Origin: Sphingomonas_L flavalba_A
Lineage (GTDB): Bacteria; Pseudomonadota; Alphaproteobacteria; Sphingomonadales; Sphingomonadaceae
Direction of reading: 5' to 3'
Assembly: GCF_047553045.1 (NCBI RefSeq)
Contig: NZ_CP180208.1
Location: 1,364,001-1,428,000, forward strand
DNA: 64,000 nt
Notes under the pieces: model-generated
Database searches by the model: none
What the model saw: only the letters and a program-made list of their open reading frames with translations
What the model was told of the DNA's origin: nothing
Translations under genes and position numbers: made by a program
Shown here: positions 26,508 through 34,618 of the stretch, piece after piece
Layout: each line of letters begins with the position of its first letter
Position numbering within the stretch: the first letter of the stretch is position 1

Positions 26508-27158
26508 ATGAATAATCCGTTCGAAAACGGCCAGGTCCACGACGCGCTGGTGCCGATTGTCATCGAGCAATCGAACCGCGGCGAACGCAGCTTCGACATC
26601 TATTCGCGGCTGTTGCGCGAACGGATCATCTTCGTCACCGGGCAGGTGGAGGACCATATGGCCTCGCTGATCACCGCCCAGCTGCTCTTCCTCGAGTCCG
26701 AGAACCCGAAGAAGGACATCTACATGTACATCAACTCGCCGGGCGGGGTGGTGACGTCCGGCATGGCGATCCACGACACGATGCAGTACATCCGCCCGCG
26801 CGTCGGCACGGTGTGCATCGGCCAGGCGGCGTCGATGGGCAGCTTCCTGCTTGCCGCCGGCGAGCCCGGCATGCGCGTGGCGCTGACCAATGCGCGGATC
26901 ATGATCCACCAGCCGTCGGGCGGTGCCCAGGGGCAGGCGACGGACATCGAGATCCAGGCCAAGGAAATCCTGCGCATCCGTCACCGGATGAACGAGCTGT
27001 ACGCCAAGTACACCGGCCAGCCGATCGAGACGATCGAAAGCTCCATGGAGCGCGACAAGTTCCTGAGCGCTGACGAAGCGAAGACGTTCGGGCTGATCGA
27101 CGAGGTGTTCGACAAGCGGCCGCAGCCGACCGAGGAACAGGCGGCGCCCGCCGCCTGA
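26508..27158 (+). CDS. clpP: ATP-dependent Clp protease proteolytic subunit
   Basis: Serine peptidase that forms a double heptamer and degrades substrates unfolded by ClpX or ClpA. The catalytic triad is visible: Ser109 in GQAASMGSFLL, His134 in IMIHQPSGG and Asp183 in ERDKFLS. The 216 residues begin MNNPFENGQVHDALVPIVIE. An N-terminal leader is normally processed. It is 109 bases ahead of clpX; the standard tig-clpP-clpX order is broken only by the glycosyltransferase gene. Confidence 0.98.
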   Translation: MNNPFENGQVHDALVPIVIEQSNRGERSFDIYSRLLRERIIFVTGQVEDHMASLITAQLLFLESENPKKDIYMYINSPGGVVTSGMAIHDTMQYIRPRVGTVCIGQAASMGSFLLAAGEPGMRVALTNARIMIHQPSGGAQGQATDIEIQAKEILRIRHRMNELYAKYTGQPIETIESSMERDKFLSADEAKTFGLIDEVFDKRPQPTEEQAAPAA

Positions 27159-27236
27159 CCGGGGGCGGCGCGGCGAAACGGAAAATTCGGCATTGTCGGA
27201 TAGAATGGGCGCGGTCTAGGATACCCCGCCCGAACA

Positions 27237-27253
27237 GGCCCGCACGGCGGGCC
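27237..27253 (+). promoter_or_regulatory. hairpin just upstream of the clpX ribosome-binding site
   Basis: Seven-base arms GGCCCGC (27237-27243) and GCGGGCC (27247-27253) with a three-base loop end two bases before the GAAGGAAGGA ribosome site of clpX. A TTGTCG-18-TAGGAT pair at 27193-27222 upstream is a weak candidate promoter. The hairpin may limit readthrough from clpP or affect clpX translation; this is inference. Confidence 0.35.
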
Positions 27254-27267
27254 GAAGGAAGGAACGG

Positions 27268-28539
27268 ATGACCAAGTTGAGTGGCGGCGATTCGAAGAGC
27301 ACGCTCTACTGCTCCTTCTGCGGCAAGTCGCAGCATGAGGTTCGCAAGCTGATTGCCGGACCGACGGTGTTCATCTGCGATGAATGCGTCGAGCTGTGCA
27401 ACGACATCATCCGCGAGGAAACCAAGTCCGCGCTGGTATCCAAGCGCGACGGCGGCGTGCCGACGCCGCATGAGATCTGCGAGCATCTCGACCAGTATGT
27501 GATCGGCCAAACCCAGGCGAAGCGGGTGCTGTCCGTTGCGGTGCACAACCACTACAAGCGGTTGAACCACGGCGCCAAGGGCGGCGATGTCGAGCTGGCC
27601 AAGTCCAACATCCTGCTGATCGGGCCGACCGGTTCGGGCAAGACGTTGCTTGCTCAGACGATGGCGCGGCTGCTTGACGTGCCGTTCACCATGGCCGACG
27701 CGACGACGCTGACCGAGGCCGGTTATGTCGGCGAAGATGTCGAAAACATCATCCTGAAGCTGCTCCAGGCATCCGACTACAATGTCGAGCGGGCGCAGCG
27801 CGGCATCGTCTACATCGACGAAATCGACAAGATCAGCCGCAAGGCCGAGAACCCGTCGATTACCCGCGACGTATCGGGTGAGGGCGTGCAGCAGGCGCTG
27901 TTGAAGCTGATGGAGGGCACCACCGCCTCCGTCCCGCCGCAGGGTGGCCGCAAGCACCCGCAGCAGGAATTCCTGCAGGTCGACACCACCAACATCCTGT
28001 TTGTCTGCGGCGGCGCTTTCTCCGGGCTGGAAAAGATCATCGCCGACCGTTTGCAGGGCAAGTCGATCGGTTTCGGCGCCTATGTCGCGGCGCCCGAGGA
28101 GCGGCGCACCGGCGAGGTTCTGCGCCAGAGCGAGCCGGCGGACCTGCTGAAGTTCGGGCTGATCCCCGAATTCGTCGGCCGCTTGCCAGTGATCGCGACG
28201 CTGGAGGATCTGGACGTCGACGCGCTGGTCAAGATCTTGTCCGAGCCGAAGAACGCACTGGTCAAGCAGTACCAGAAGCTGTTCGAGATGGAGACGGTGA
28301 CCCTGTCCTTCACCGAGGACGCGCTGGTTTCGATCGCCAAGAAGGCGATCGAGCGCAAGACCGGCGCGCGCGGCCTGCGTTCGATCCTGGAAGGCATTTT
28401 GCTCGACACCATGTTCGACCTGCCGTCGATGGACGGCGTCGACGAGGTGATGATCGACCGCGACGTGGTGGAAGGCCGCAAGGAACCGATCCGCGTCTAC
28501 GCCAAGAAAGAAAAGGAAAAGGCCGGCGACGCCGCCTGA
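27268..28539 (+). CDS. clpX: ATP-dependent Clp protease ATP-binding subunit ClpX
   Basis: Hexameric AAA+ unfoldase that recognises degrons and feeds ClpP. The 423 residues have an N-terminal zinc domain (Cys15, Cys18, Cys37, Cys40; YCSFCGK and FICDECVELC), Walker A GPTGSGKT, Walker B VYIDEIDK, the ClpP-binding IGF-type loop in GKSIGFGAYV and sensor 2 GARGLRSILE. It has a good ribosome site (GAAGGAAGG) five bases from ATG. In Caulobacter ClpXP controls the cell cycle; no partner adaptors are seen here. Confidence 0.98.
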   Translation: MTKLSGGDSKSTLYCSFCGKSQHEVRKLIAGPTVFICDECVELCNDIIREETKSALVSKRDGGVPTPHEICEHLDQYVIGQTQAKRVLSVAVHNHYKRLNHGAKGGDVELAKSNILLIGPTGSGKTLLAQTMARLLDVPFTMADATTLTEAGYVGEDVENIILKLLQASDYNVERAQRGIVYIDEIDKISRKAENPSITRDVSGEGVQQALLKLMEGTTASVPPQGGRKHPQQEFLQVDTTNILFVCGGAFSGLEKIIADRLQGKSIGFGAYVAAPEERRTGEVLRQSEPADLLKFGLIPEFVGRLPVIATLEDLDVDALVKILSEPKNALVKQYQKLFEMETVTLSFTEDALVSIAKKAIERKTGARGLRSILEGILLDTMFDLPSMDGVDEVMIDRDVVEGRKEPIRVYAKKEKEKAGDAA

Positions 28540-28564
28540 CGGGCGGCATCACTGAAGCATGAGG

Positions 28565-28597
28565 CGCGGATGGGGGATAATGCTCACCCGCGTTTTT
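28565..28597 (+). terminator. Rho-independent terminator after clpX
   Basis: Arms CGCGGATG (28565-28572) and CACCCGCG (28585-28592) pair with one mismatch and are followed by five T residues (28593-28597). It is 26 bases after the clpX stop. The rest of the 289-base gap to the TIR gene (28598-28828) holds no gene I can support. Confidence 0.6.
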
Positions 28598-28828
28598 AAT
28601 GGGCGCGGACGCGCATGGCGAGGCCGGAGGCTGCTCGGTAGCCGCGACCGTCGCCCATCGTCATCATGTGCGGTTCGTTCGATGCATTCGCCGATGCCGC
28701 ATGTGCGGAGGTGATGGCGGGCACGCTGGCGGGGGACTTCTTGCTGATCCTCGACCATCTCCGCGAATGAGAAGCGGGCAGCGGATGGCGCTAGCAGATG
28801 CGCTGCTGACGCCTCCGCCCTACACTTA

Positions 28829-29620
28829 CTAAGGGCAGTTTGGTACAGGGCTCCAAAGATTTTCGCCTCGTTCGTGCAGTACGTCGATCAAGTTCAATGG
28901 CGCAGAACCAGTCCGCTTAACCTCAAAACGAACGGGGTGACTGGGCGTTAGAGGTGCCCCGACAGGCTTAACGGTTATAACGTTGACGATTTGGTCGTTC
29001 GCTAGCGAAATAGCATTCTTTTTGTAGCCGCCATATTGCATAGAATGGTTCTTTACGGTGACGCTGATTTCATTTTCCTCATTCTCTGTAACAAAAGCGA
29101 AGCTAACGCTGGGCTCCATCAAATGTGATGCTTGAATTATAATTTCAAAAGAACCGTCTCCTGCATTAACTCTCTTGTAGGTAAGATTAGAAAACCCAAG
29201 ATGCTGCGGTGTAAACGAGGCATTTCCTTGGGTGACGCTAACTATCTGAGCTATCGCTGATTCCAGTCCAATTGTATACATATCGATGAATAAGGTCTGT
29301 TTGAGCACGGCGGGCATTTCGCTACCGTCCATCCTGACTGGGATGATTCGGGTTTCACCTTTGGACGCAGAGTAGAGCGCGTTCTGCCACTCGAGTGCCA
29401 CCATTCCGCTGGCGAGGCTATTTTTAGAGACAAAAAAGAACACAAACTCGGGCGCATCGAGGCCCTCGTTCATTTTATCAATGATCCCATCGCCGGGTTT
29501 GATCGACCACGAGTCATAGAACACTAGGTCCTGACCAAAAATCGCCGCTAATTTTACGGCGACGGCTTCGACAAGCGGTTTGTCGTTGCAGTTGTGACTC
29601 AAAAATATTTTGTGCGGCAT
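28829..29620 (-). CDS. TIR-domain protein with unrecognised C-terminal region (putative NADase effector)
   Basis: 263 residues. The N-terminal 130 form a TIR domain of the bacterial TIR_2/toll-interleukin type: MPHKIFLSHNCNDKPLVEAV, LVFYDSWSIKPGDGIIDKM, then VFFFVSKNSLAS and ALEWQNALY, where Glu77 sits where TIR NADases carry the catalytic glutamate. Residues about 135-263 are polar and rich in alternating strand-like patterns (FEIIIQASHLMEPSVSFAFV, EISVTVKN) and match no family I know. ATG 29620 has GGGGAAAG before it; an earlier in-frame ATG at 29716 falls inside the tRNA gene. The region is markedly AT-rich (23 of 60 bases G or C at 29041-29100) and lies 55 bases after the 3' end of tRNA-Ser: signs of horizontal transfer. 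Antiviral function is plausible, not shown. Confidence 0.8.
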   Translation of the reverse strand: MPHKIFLSHNCNDKPLVEAVAVKLAAIFGQDLVFYDSWSIKPGDGIIDKMNEGLDAPEFVFFFVSKNSLASGMVALEWQNALYSASKGETRIIPVRMDGSEMPAVLKQTLFIDMYTIGLESAIAQIVSVTQGNASFTPQHLGFSNLTYKRVNAGDGSFEIIIQASHLMEPSVSFAFVTENEENEISVTVKNHSMQYGGYKKNAISLANDQIVNVITVKPVGAPLTPSHPVRFEVKRTGSAPLNLIDVLHERGENLWSPVPNCP

Positions 29621-29675
29621 CGACTTTCCCCAAATTACACAGAAGCTAACGGGTAGCGCCTTAATGTGAAGGGGG

Positions 29676-29765
<90 letters not shown>

Positions 29766-29981
29766 GTGCCGCTTCCGGGCGTTTCGCCAAGGGCGGCAGG
29801 GGCGGATCTGTTGGTCCGCCGCTTACCGGGAACCGCTTATCCGGCTGGCGCGGGCTGGCAAAGCAAAAATCGTTGGTACGGCCTTTCGTGCATCCTGCGC
29901 GACGAAGGGAATGTCTTGTGCGGGGCGGCTGTGGCACTGTGAGCGCGCGGCGCTGGGGCGCTGTGGTTGCAGGGGAGAATG

Positions 29982-31010
29982 ATGCGGGATTGGTTGGCGA
30001 TTTCGGCACTGGCACTGGCGCTGGCGGCGACGCCGGCGGTGGCGCAGGACGAAGCGGGTTTTCAGGCGTTTCTGGGGGAGCTGCGCGGGCAGGCGGCCCG
30101 TGACGGGGTGAGCCAGCGGACGCTGGACGCGGTGATGCCGACGCTGACCTTCAACCCGCGTGTCGTTACCCTCGACCGGGCGCAGCCGGGTGGCAACCCG
30201 AGCGCGCCGCCATCGGCCATTCCCGCCTTTGCGCCTTATCGCGCCCGCCATGTCGACGCGGCGCGGATCAACCGTGGGCGCGCCAAATATCAGGCGCTGC
30301 GCCCCCGGCTGGAGCGGATAGAGACCGAGACCGGGGTGCCGGAATCGATCATGGTCGCGATCTGGGGGCATGAGACCAATTACGGCGGCTATACCGGCGA
30401 TTTCGACCTGCTGCGCTCGCTCGCCAGCCTGGCCTATGAAGGGCGGCGGCGGCCGCTGTTCACCGGCGAGTTCATCGCCGCGCTGAAGATGATGGACCGG
30501 GGCATTTCGCGCGAGCAGCTGAAGGGGAGCTGGGCGGGCGCGACCGGCTATCCGCAGTTCCTGCCGAGCGTCTACCTGCGGGTGGCGCGCGACGGCGACG
30601 GCGACGGCAGGGCCGACATCTGGCGCAGCGAGCCGGATACGCTGGCCTCTATCGCCAATTACTTCGTCGATGCCGGTTGGCGGCGGGGGCAGGAATGGGG
30701 TTTCGCCGTGTCGGTACCGGCGGGGCTGGACCGCGCCGCGATCGCCAACCGGACCAAATCGCCGCGCTGCCCGCGCGTTCACGACCGCCACAGCCGCTGG
30801 CTGACCATGGCGGAATGGCGCGCGCGCGGGATTGTGCCGGAAAACGGCGCCTGGCCGCAGGACAGCCAGCTTGCGACGCTGATCGAGCCGGACGGGCCGG
30901 GCAAGACGGCCTATTTGCTGGGCGGCAATTACCGCGTGATCCTCGATTACAACTGCTCCAATTTCTATGGGCTGTCGGTGGGGTTGCTGGCGGATGCGGT
31001 GGCGCGCTGA
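29982..31010 (+). CDS. lytic murein transglycosylase (MltB-like)
   Basis: Periplasmic enzyme cleaving peptidoglycan glycan strands with formation of 1,6-anhydro-muramic ends. The protein (342 residues from ATG 29982) has a signal peptide MRDWLAISALALALAATPAVAQ, the catalytic glutamate in MVAIWGHETNYG, and the SWAGATGYPQFLPS and RADIWRSEPDTLASIANYF segments of the MltB/Slt70-B family. The SPRC plus NYNCSNFYG cysteines fit a disulfide. AGGGGA lies five bases upstream. Its end overlaps the rlpA start, so both are in one operon with dac. Confidence 0.92.
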   Translation: MRDWLAISALALALAATPAVAQDEAGFQAFLGELRGQAARDGVSQRTLDAVMPTLTFNPRVVTLDRAQPGGNPSAPPSAIPAFAPYRARHVDAARINRGRAKYQALRPRLERIETETGVPESIMVAIWGHETNYGGYTGDFDLLRSLASLAYEGRRRPLFTGEFIAALKMMDRGISREQLKGSWAGATGYPQFLPSVYLRVARDGDGDGRADIWRSEPDTLASIANYFVDAGWRRGQEWGFAVSVPAGLDRAAIANRTKSPRCPRVHDRHSRWLTMAEWRARGIVPENGAWPQDSQLATLIEPDGPGKTAYLLGGNYRVILDYNCSNFYGLSVGLLADAVAR

Positions 31011-31803
31011 ACTGACCGCCCTGCTGCTGCTCGGCGGGTGCGGGACGACCGGTGGGCTGAACGACAGGGTGGTCAAGATCGGCCAGCCCTATGTCGTGGG
31101 CGGTGTGCGCTACGTGCCGGAGGACAGGCGCGACTACGACGCGGTCGGCTATGCCAGCTGGTACGGCCGCGACCATGCCGGCAAGCCGACCGCGAATGGC
31201 GAGCGTTTCGACCCCGGCGCGCTGACCGCCGCCCACCCGACATTGCCGATGCCGTCCTATGTCGCGGTGACCGCGCTGGACAGCGGCCGCACTATCGTTG
31301 TCCGCGTCAACGATCGCGGGCCGTTCTCACGCGAAAAGTTGATCGACCTGTCGCAGGCGGCGGCGCGGATGCTGGGAACGGAAGCGGCGGGCAATGCCCC
31401 GGTGCGGGTGCGGCGGGTTTACCCGACGGCCGAGCAGCAGCGCGCGGTGGCCCGCGGGCGCCGTATCGCGATGCTGCCGGAGCCGACGCCGGGCGAGCGG
31501 GCGGAGCAGCGGCGCCGGCTGGCGGCGCAGCCGCATGGCGGGCTGGCCCCGGTCGGGGCGCTGGTGGCGGCGGGGCGGGAAGGCGAAGCGGGGGCAACGT
31601 TCGTCCGCGTCGCGAGTTTCGCCAGTCGGGCGAATGCGGACGGGCTGGCGGCGGCGCTGGGCGGCAGCGTCGTGGCAACCGGACGCTATTGGCAGGTGCG
31701 GCTTGGCCCCTATACCGATGGTGCAGCGGCCGCGCGGTCGCTGGCGGATGTCGTCGCAAAAGGCTATCGCGACGCATCGGTCGTCGCAGCCGAGAGTTGG
31801 TGA
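30994..31803 (+). CDS. rlpA: septal ring lytic transglycosylase RlpA family lipoprotein
   Basis: A 269-residue protein with a lipoprotein signal ending LLLLGGC, a double-psi beta-barrel domain (about 50-140: YASWYGRDHAGKPTANGERF, VVRVNDRGPFS, LIDLSQAAARMLG) and a C-terminal SPOR domain (about 195-265, FVRVASFASRANADGLAAAL) that binds denuded septal glycan. In Pseudomonas RlpA cleaves such glycan at division. ATG 30994 overlaps the upstream transglycosylase gene by 17 bases. Pairing the two murein hydrolases with a DD-carboxypeptidase next is a common alphaproteobacterial arrangement. Confidence 0.93.
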   Translation: MRWRAELTALLLLGGCGTTGGLNDRVVKIGQPYVVGGVRYVPEDRRDYDAVGYASWYGRDHAGKPTANGERFDPGALTAAHPTLPMPSYVAVTALDSGRTIVVRVNDRGPFSREKLIDLSQAAARMLGTEAAGNAPVRVRRVYPTAEQQRAVARGRRIAMLPEPTPGERAEQRRRLAAQPHGGLAPVGALVAAGREGEAGATFVRVASFASRANADGLAAALGGSVVATGRYWQVRLGPYTDGAAAARSLADVVAKGYRDASVVAAESW

Positions 31804-31826
31804 TTGTAACGAGTCGCAGGTAGGTC

Positions 31827-32996
31827 ATGAAAGCATTTGTAATTCCGCCTCTTTTTATGATCGCCCTGGCGGCGCCTTCGGGCGCCGCGGCGCCGCCTTT
31901 CGACACAACGGCGCCGGTTGCGTTCATGAAGGACCTGTCGTCCGGCGCGGTGCTTTACGCCAAGGATGCCGACCGGCGGATGCCGCCGGCGTCGATGGCG
32001 AAGATGATGACCGTCTACATCGCCTTCGACCTGATCCGGAAAGGCGAGTTGAAGCTGGATCAACAGTTCACCGTCCGGCCGGAAACCTGGAAGCAGTGGC
32101 ACGGCCCGTCGGCGGGATCGACGATGTTCCTGTCGCCGGGCGAGCAGGTCAGCGTGAAGGACCTTCTGCACGGCATCGTCACCCTGTCAGGCAACGACGC
32201 CTGCGTCGTGCTGGCGGAAGGAATACGCGGCACCGAGGCGGCATTTGCGGCGGAGATGAACCGCTATGCCCGCGCGCTGGGCATGGCGAACAGCCATTTC
32301 GGCAATTCTAACGGCTGGCCGGACGAGGGGGTGACCTATACCACCGCGCGCGACCTGGCGACGCTGGCGGCGGCGACGACGCAGAATTTCCCTGATCTTT
32401 ACAAGGCATTCTATTCCCAGTCCGAATTTACCTGGGGCAAGACGATGGGGGGCGGCCAGCCGATCACCCAGCCCAATCGCGACCCGCTGCTCGGCCGGGT
32501 CGACGGCGCCGACGGGTTGAAGACGGGGCATACGCAGGAGGCCGGTTACGGTTTCACCGGGTCTGCGGAACAGAATGGCCGGCGACTTGTGATGGTCGTT
32601 GCCGGGATCGACAGTTACAACAACCGGATCAGCGAATCCGTCAAGTTCATGCAGTGGGGTTTCCGCGCCTGGACGGCGAAGCCGCTGTTGAAGAAAGGCA
32701 CGCAGATCGAGACGGCGGAGGTGCAGCTGGGCGACAAGGCGTCGGTCGGGCTGGTCGCGCCGCGCGACCTGTCGGTGACGCTCCCCGGCGGGGCGGCCGG
32801 GGCGATGCAGGTCAAGGTGGTTTATGACGGGCCGGTAAAGGCGCCGATCAAGGCCGGACAGCACATTGCCGATCTGGTCGTCACCACCCCGGACATGCCG
32901 GCGCAACTGCTGCCGCTGGTCGCCGCGGACGATGTCGGCCCGGCCGGGTTCTTCGGCCGCGCCTGGGCCGGCCTCATGTCGTTTTTCGGGCGTTGA
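31827..32996 (+). CDS. D-alanyl-D-alanine carboxypeptidase (PBP5/6 family)
   Basis: Low-molecular-weight penicillin-binding protein that trims the terminal D-Ala from muropeptides. The 389 residues include a signal peptide, the SxxK motif in PPASMAKMM (Ser56, Lys59), SGN in VTLSGNDA, KTG in GLKTGHTQ, and the PBP5-type C-terminal beta domain (about 285-375). The end, FFGRAWAGLMSFFGR, is an amphipathic helix that would hold the enzyme to the inner membrane, as in DacA/DacC. Its stop overlaps the tmk TTG start. Confidence 0.95.
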   Translation: MKAFVIPPLFMIALAAPSGAAAPPFDTTAPVAFMKDLSSGAVLYAKDADRRMPPASMAKMMTVYIAFDLIRKGELKLDQQFTVRPETWKQWHGPSAGSTMFLSPGEQVSVKDLLHGIVTLSGNDACVVLAEGIRGTEAAFAAEMNRYARALGMANSHFGNSNGWPDEGVTYTTARDLATLAAATTQNFPDLYKAFYSQSEFTWGKTMGGGQPITQPNRDPLLGRVDGADGLKTGHTQEAGYGFTGSAEQNGRRLVMVVAGIDSYNNRISESVKFMQWGFRAWTAKPLLKKGTQIETAEVQLGDKASVGLVAPRDLSVTLPGGAAGAMQVKVVYDGPVKAPIKAGQHIADLVVTTPDMPAQLLPLVAADDVGPAGFFGRAWAGLMSFFGR

Positions 32997-33619
32997 GCGG
33001 CCGGTTCATCTCACTGGAAGGCGGGGAGGGGGTCGGCAAGTCGACCCAGGCCCGGCGTCTGGCCGAGGCGTTGATCCAGCGCGGCGTCGATGTCGTGCTG
33101 ACCCGCGAGCCGGGCGGTTCGCCGGGGGCCGAAGCGGTTCGCGCCCTATTGCTGGAGGGGGAGGGCGAACGCTGGACCCCGACGACCGAGGCGTTGCTGT
33201 TCGCCGCCGCGCGCGCCGACCATGTCGCCCGGACCATTCGCCCGGCGCTGGCCAGGGGCGCGACGGTGATCTGCGACCGCTTCATCGACAGTTCGCGTGC
33301 CTATCAGGGCGCCGCCGGGGTCGACGATGCGGCGATCATGGCGCTGCACGCGATCGGCAGCGGCGGCCTGCTGCCTGACCGCACCCTGCTGCTCAGCCTC
33401 CCGCCGGGTGAAGCGGCGGCACGGGCAATGGCGCGCGACGGCGGCAATGCGGACCGGATCGGCGGGCGCGACGCCGCCTATCATGCGAAGGTCGCGACGT
33501 TGCTCGCCAGTTTTGCGCGGGCCGAGCGCCGCCGTTTCCGCTTTGTCGACGCGGCCGGCGCGGAAGATGTGGTGACCCGTCGCCTGCTTGTCGCCGCGCT
33601 GGACGGCACGGCCGGATGA
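32993..33619 (+). CDS. tmk: thymidylate kinase
   Basis: Phosphorylates dTMP to dTDP. The 208 residues contain the P-loop EGGEGVGKST (9-18), LTREPGGSPGAEAVRALLL, CDRFIDSSRAYQG and the lid region ARDGGNADRIGGRDAAYH. The start is TTG 32993 (TTGA overlap with the carboxypeptidase stop), and its own stop overlaps the holB ATG. Family and length are unambiguous. Confidence 0.96.
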   Translation: MSGRFISLEGGEGVGKSTQARRLAEALIQRGVDVVLTREPGGSPGAEAVRALLLEGEGERWTPTTEALLFAAARADHVARTIRPALARGATVICDRFIDSSRAYQGAAGVDDAAIMALHAIGSGGLLPDRTLLLSLPPGEAAARAMARDGGNADRIGGRDAAYHAKVATLLASFARAERRRFRFVDAAGAEDVVTRRLLVAALDGTAG

Positions 33620-34614
33620 CCAGCCTGATCGGCCATGACGCGGCGGTTGCCGCGTTTCGCGATGCGACCGACGACGGGCGGTTACACCACGCCTGGCTGA
33701 TCACCGGCCCACGCGGCATCGGCAAGGCGCGCTTCGCCGATGCCGTCGCCAAGCGCCTGCTGGCCGAGGCGGCGGGGCCGCCGCCCGAGGCCGGGCTTGA
33801 GGTAGCGGAAGACCACCCGATCGTCCGGCTGATCGCCGCCGGCAGCCACCCGGATTTTCGCCGCCTCGAACGCCTGCCGCGCGAAGGAAGCGCAGGGGCT
33901 GGCGGCGAGCTGGCGCGCAACATATCGATCGCGCAGGTGAGGGCGCTACAGGCGCTGTTTGCGACGACGCCGTCGCTGTCGGCGCGGCGGATCGTGCTGA
34001 TCGATTCGGTCGACGATCTGGAGCGCGCCGCCGCCAACGCGCTGCTCAAGAACCTGGAAGAGCCGCCGGCGGGCACGATTTTTCTGCTGATCAGCCATGC
34101 GCCCGGCCGGTTGCTGCCGACGATCCGGTCGCGCTGCCGGCTGCTGGCGCTGCGCCGACTCGACGCGGCGGCGACGGCGCAGGTGATCCGCGCCGAATTG
34201 CCGGAGGCGACGGAGGCGGAAGTGGCGGCGCTGACCGAGTTGGCCGACGGGGCGCCGGGCGCGGCGTTGCGCTTCGCCGGACTGGACGTTGCCGGGCTGG
34301 ACGCGACGCTGGCGACGATTGCCGCGACCGGAGACGTGGACAACAGCGCCCGATCCGCATTGGCGCGCGCGCTGGCGCTGAAGGCCGCGCAGCCGCGTTA
34401 TGAGGCGTTTCTGGAACGGGCGCCGGCGTTTATCGCCGGTGCCGCCGGTGCGTGCAGCGGCGCCGCGCTGGCCGATACGATCGCCGCCTGGGAAGAAGCG
34501 CGGGCGCTCGCTGCCTCCGCCGTACCGCTGGCGCTGGACCCGCAGGCGGTGGCATTCCAGATGGCGACGCTGGTCGCCGGCCTTGCTCCGGGGGCGCCAG
34601 CGGTTAAAGGCTGA
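33616..34614 (+). CDS. holB: DNA polymerase III subunit delta'
   Basis: Clamp-loader subunit. The 332 residues carry the AAA+ fold with HHAWLITGPRGIGKARFA, a P-loop ending in Ala instead of Ser/Thr and therefore probably inactive in ATP hydrolysis as in E. coli delta', then LIDSVDDLERAAANALLKNLEEPP and the SRC motif in IRSRCRLLAL. The zinc-binding cysteines of the E. coli protein are not evident. tmk-holB-metG order is a conserved alphaproteobacterial block; here the junctions are ATGA and a four-base gap. Confidence 0.93.
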   Translation: MTSLIGHDAAVAAFRDATDDGRLHHAWLITGPRGIGKARFADAVAKRLLAEAAGPPPEAGLEVAEDHPIVRLIAAGSHPDFRRLERLPREGSAGAGGELARNISIAQVRALQALFATTPSLSARRIVLIDSVDDLERAAANALLKNLEEPPAGTIFLLISHAPGRLLPTIRSRCRLLALRRLDAAATAQVIRAELPEATEAEVAALTELADGAPGAALRFAGLDVAGLDATLATIAATGDVDNSARSALARALALKAAQPRYEAFLERAPAFIAGAAGACSGAALADTIAAWEEARALAASAVPLALDPQAVAFQMATLVAGLAPGAPAVKG

Positions 34615-34618
34615 CCGC

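Noticed and set aside
28666..28770. Possible 34-residue peptide (MCGSFDAFADAACAEVMAG...) after clpX
   Set aside because: No ribosome-binding site, no terminator or neighbour to support it, and too short to judge; kept only as a note.
28805..28832. Possible second attachment site for the TIR insertion
   Set aside because: The bases near the end of the TIR gene vaguely resemble the tRNA-Ser 3' flank, but in inverted orientation and with several mismatches, so no direct repeat proves site-specific insertion.
34400..34618. Upstream extension of metG
   Set aside because: The open frame continues across the end of holB, but this part is Arg-rich and unrelated to MetRS; the clear MAEPFYITT start at 34619 follows the holB stop by four bases.
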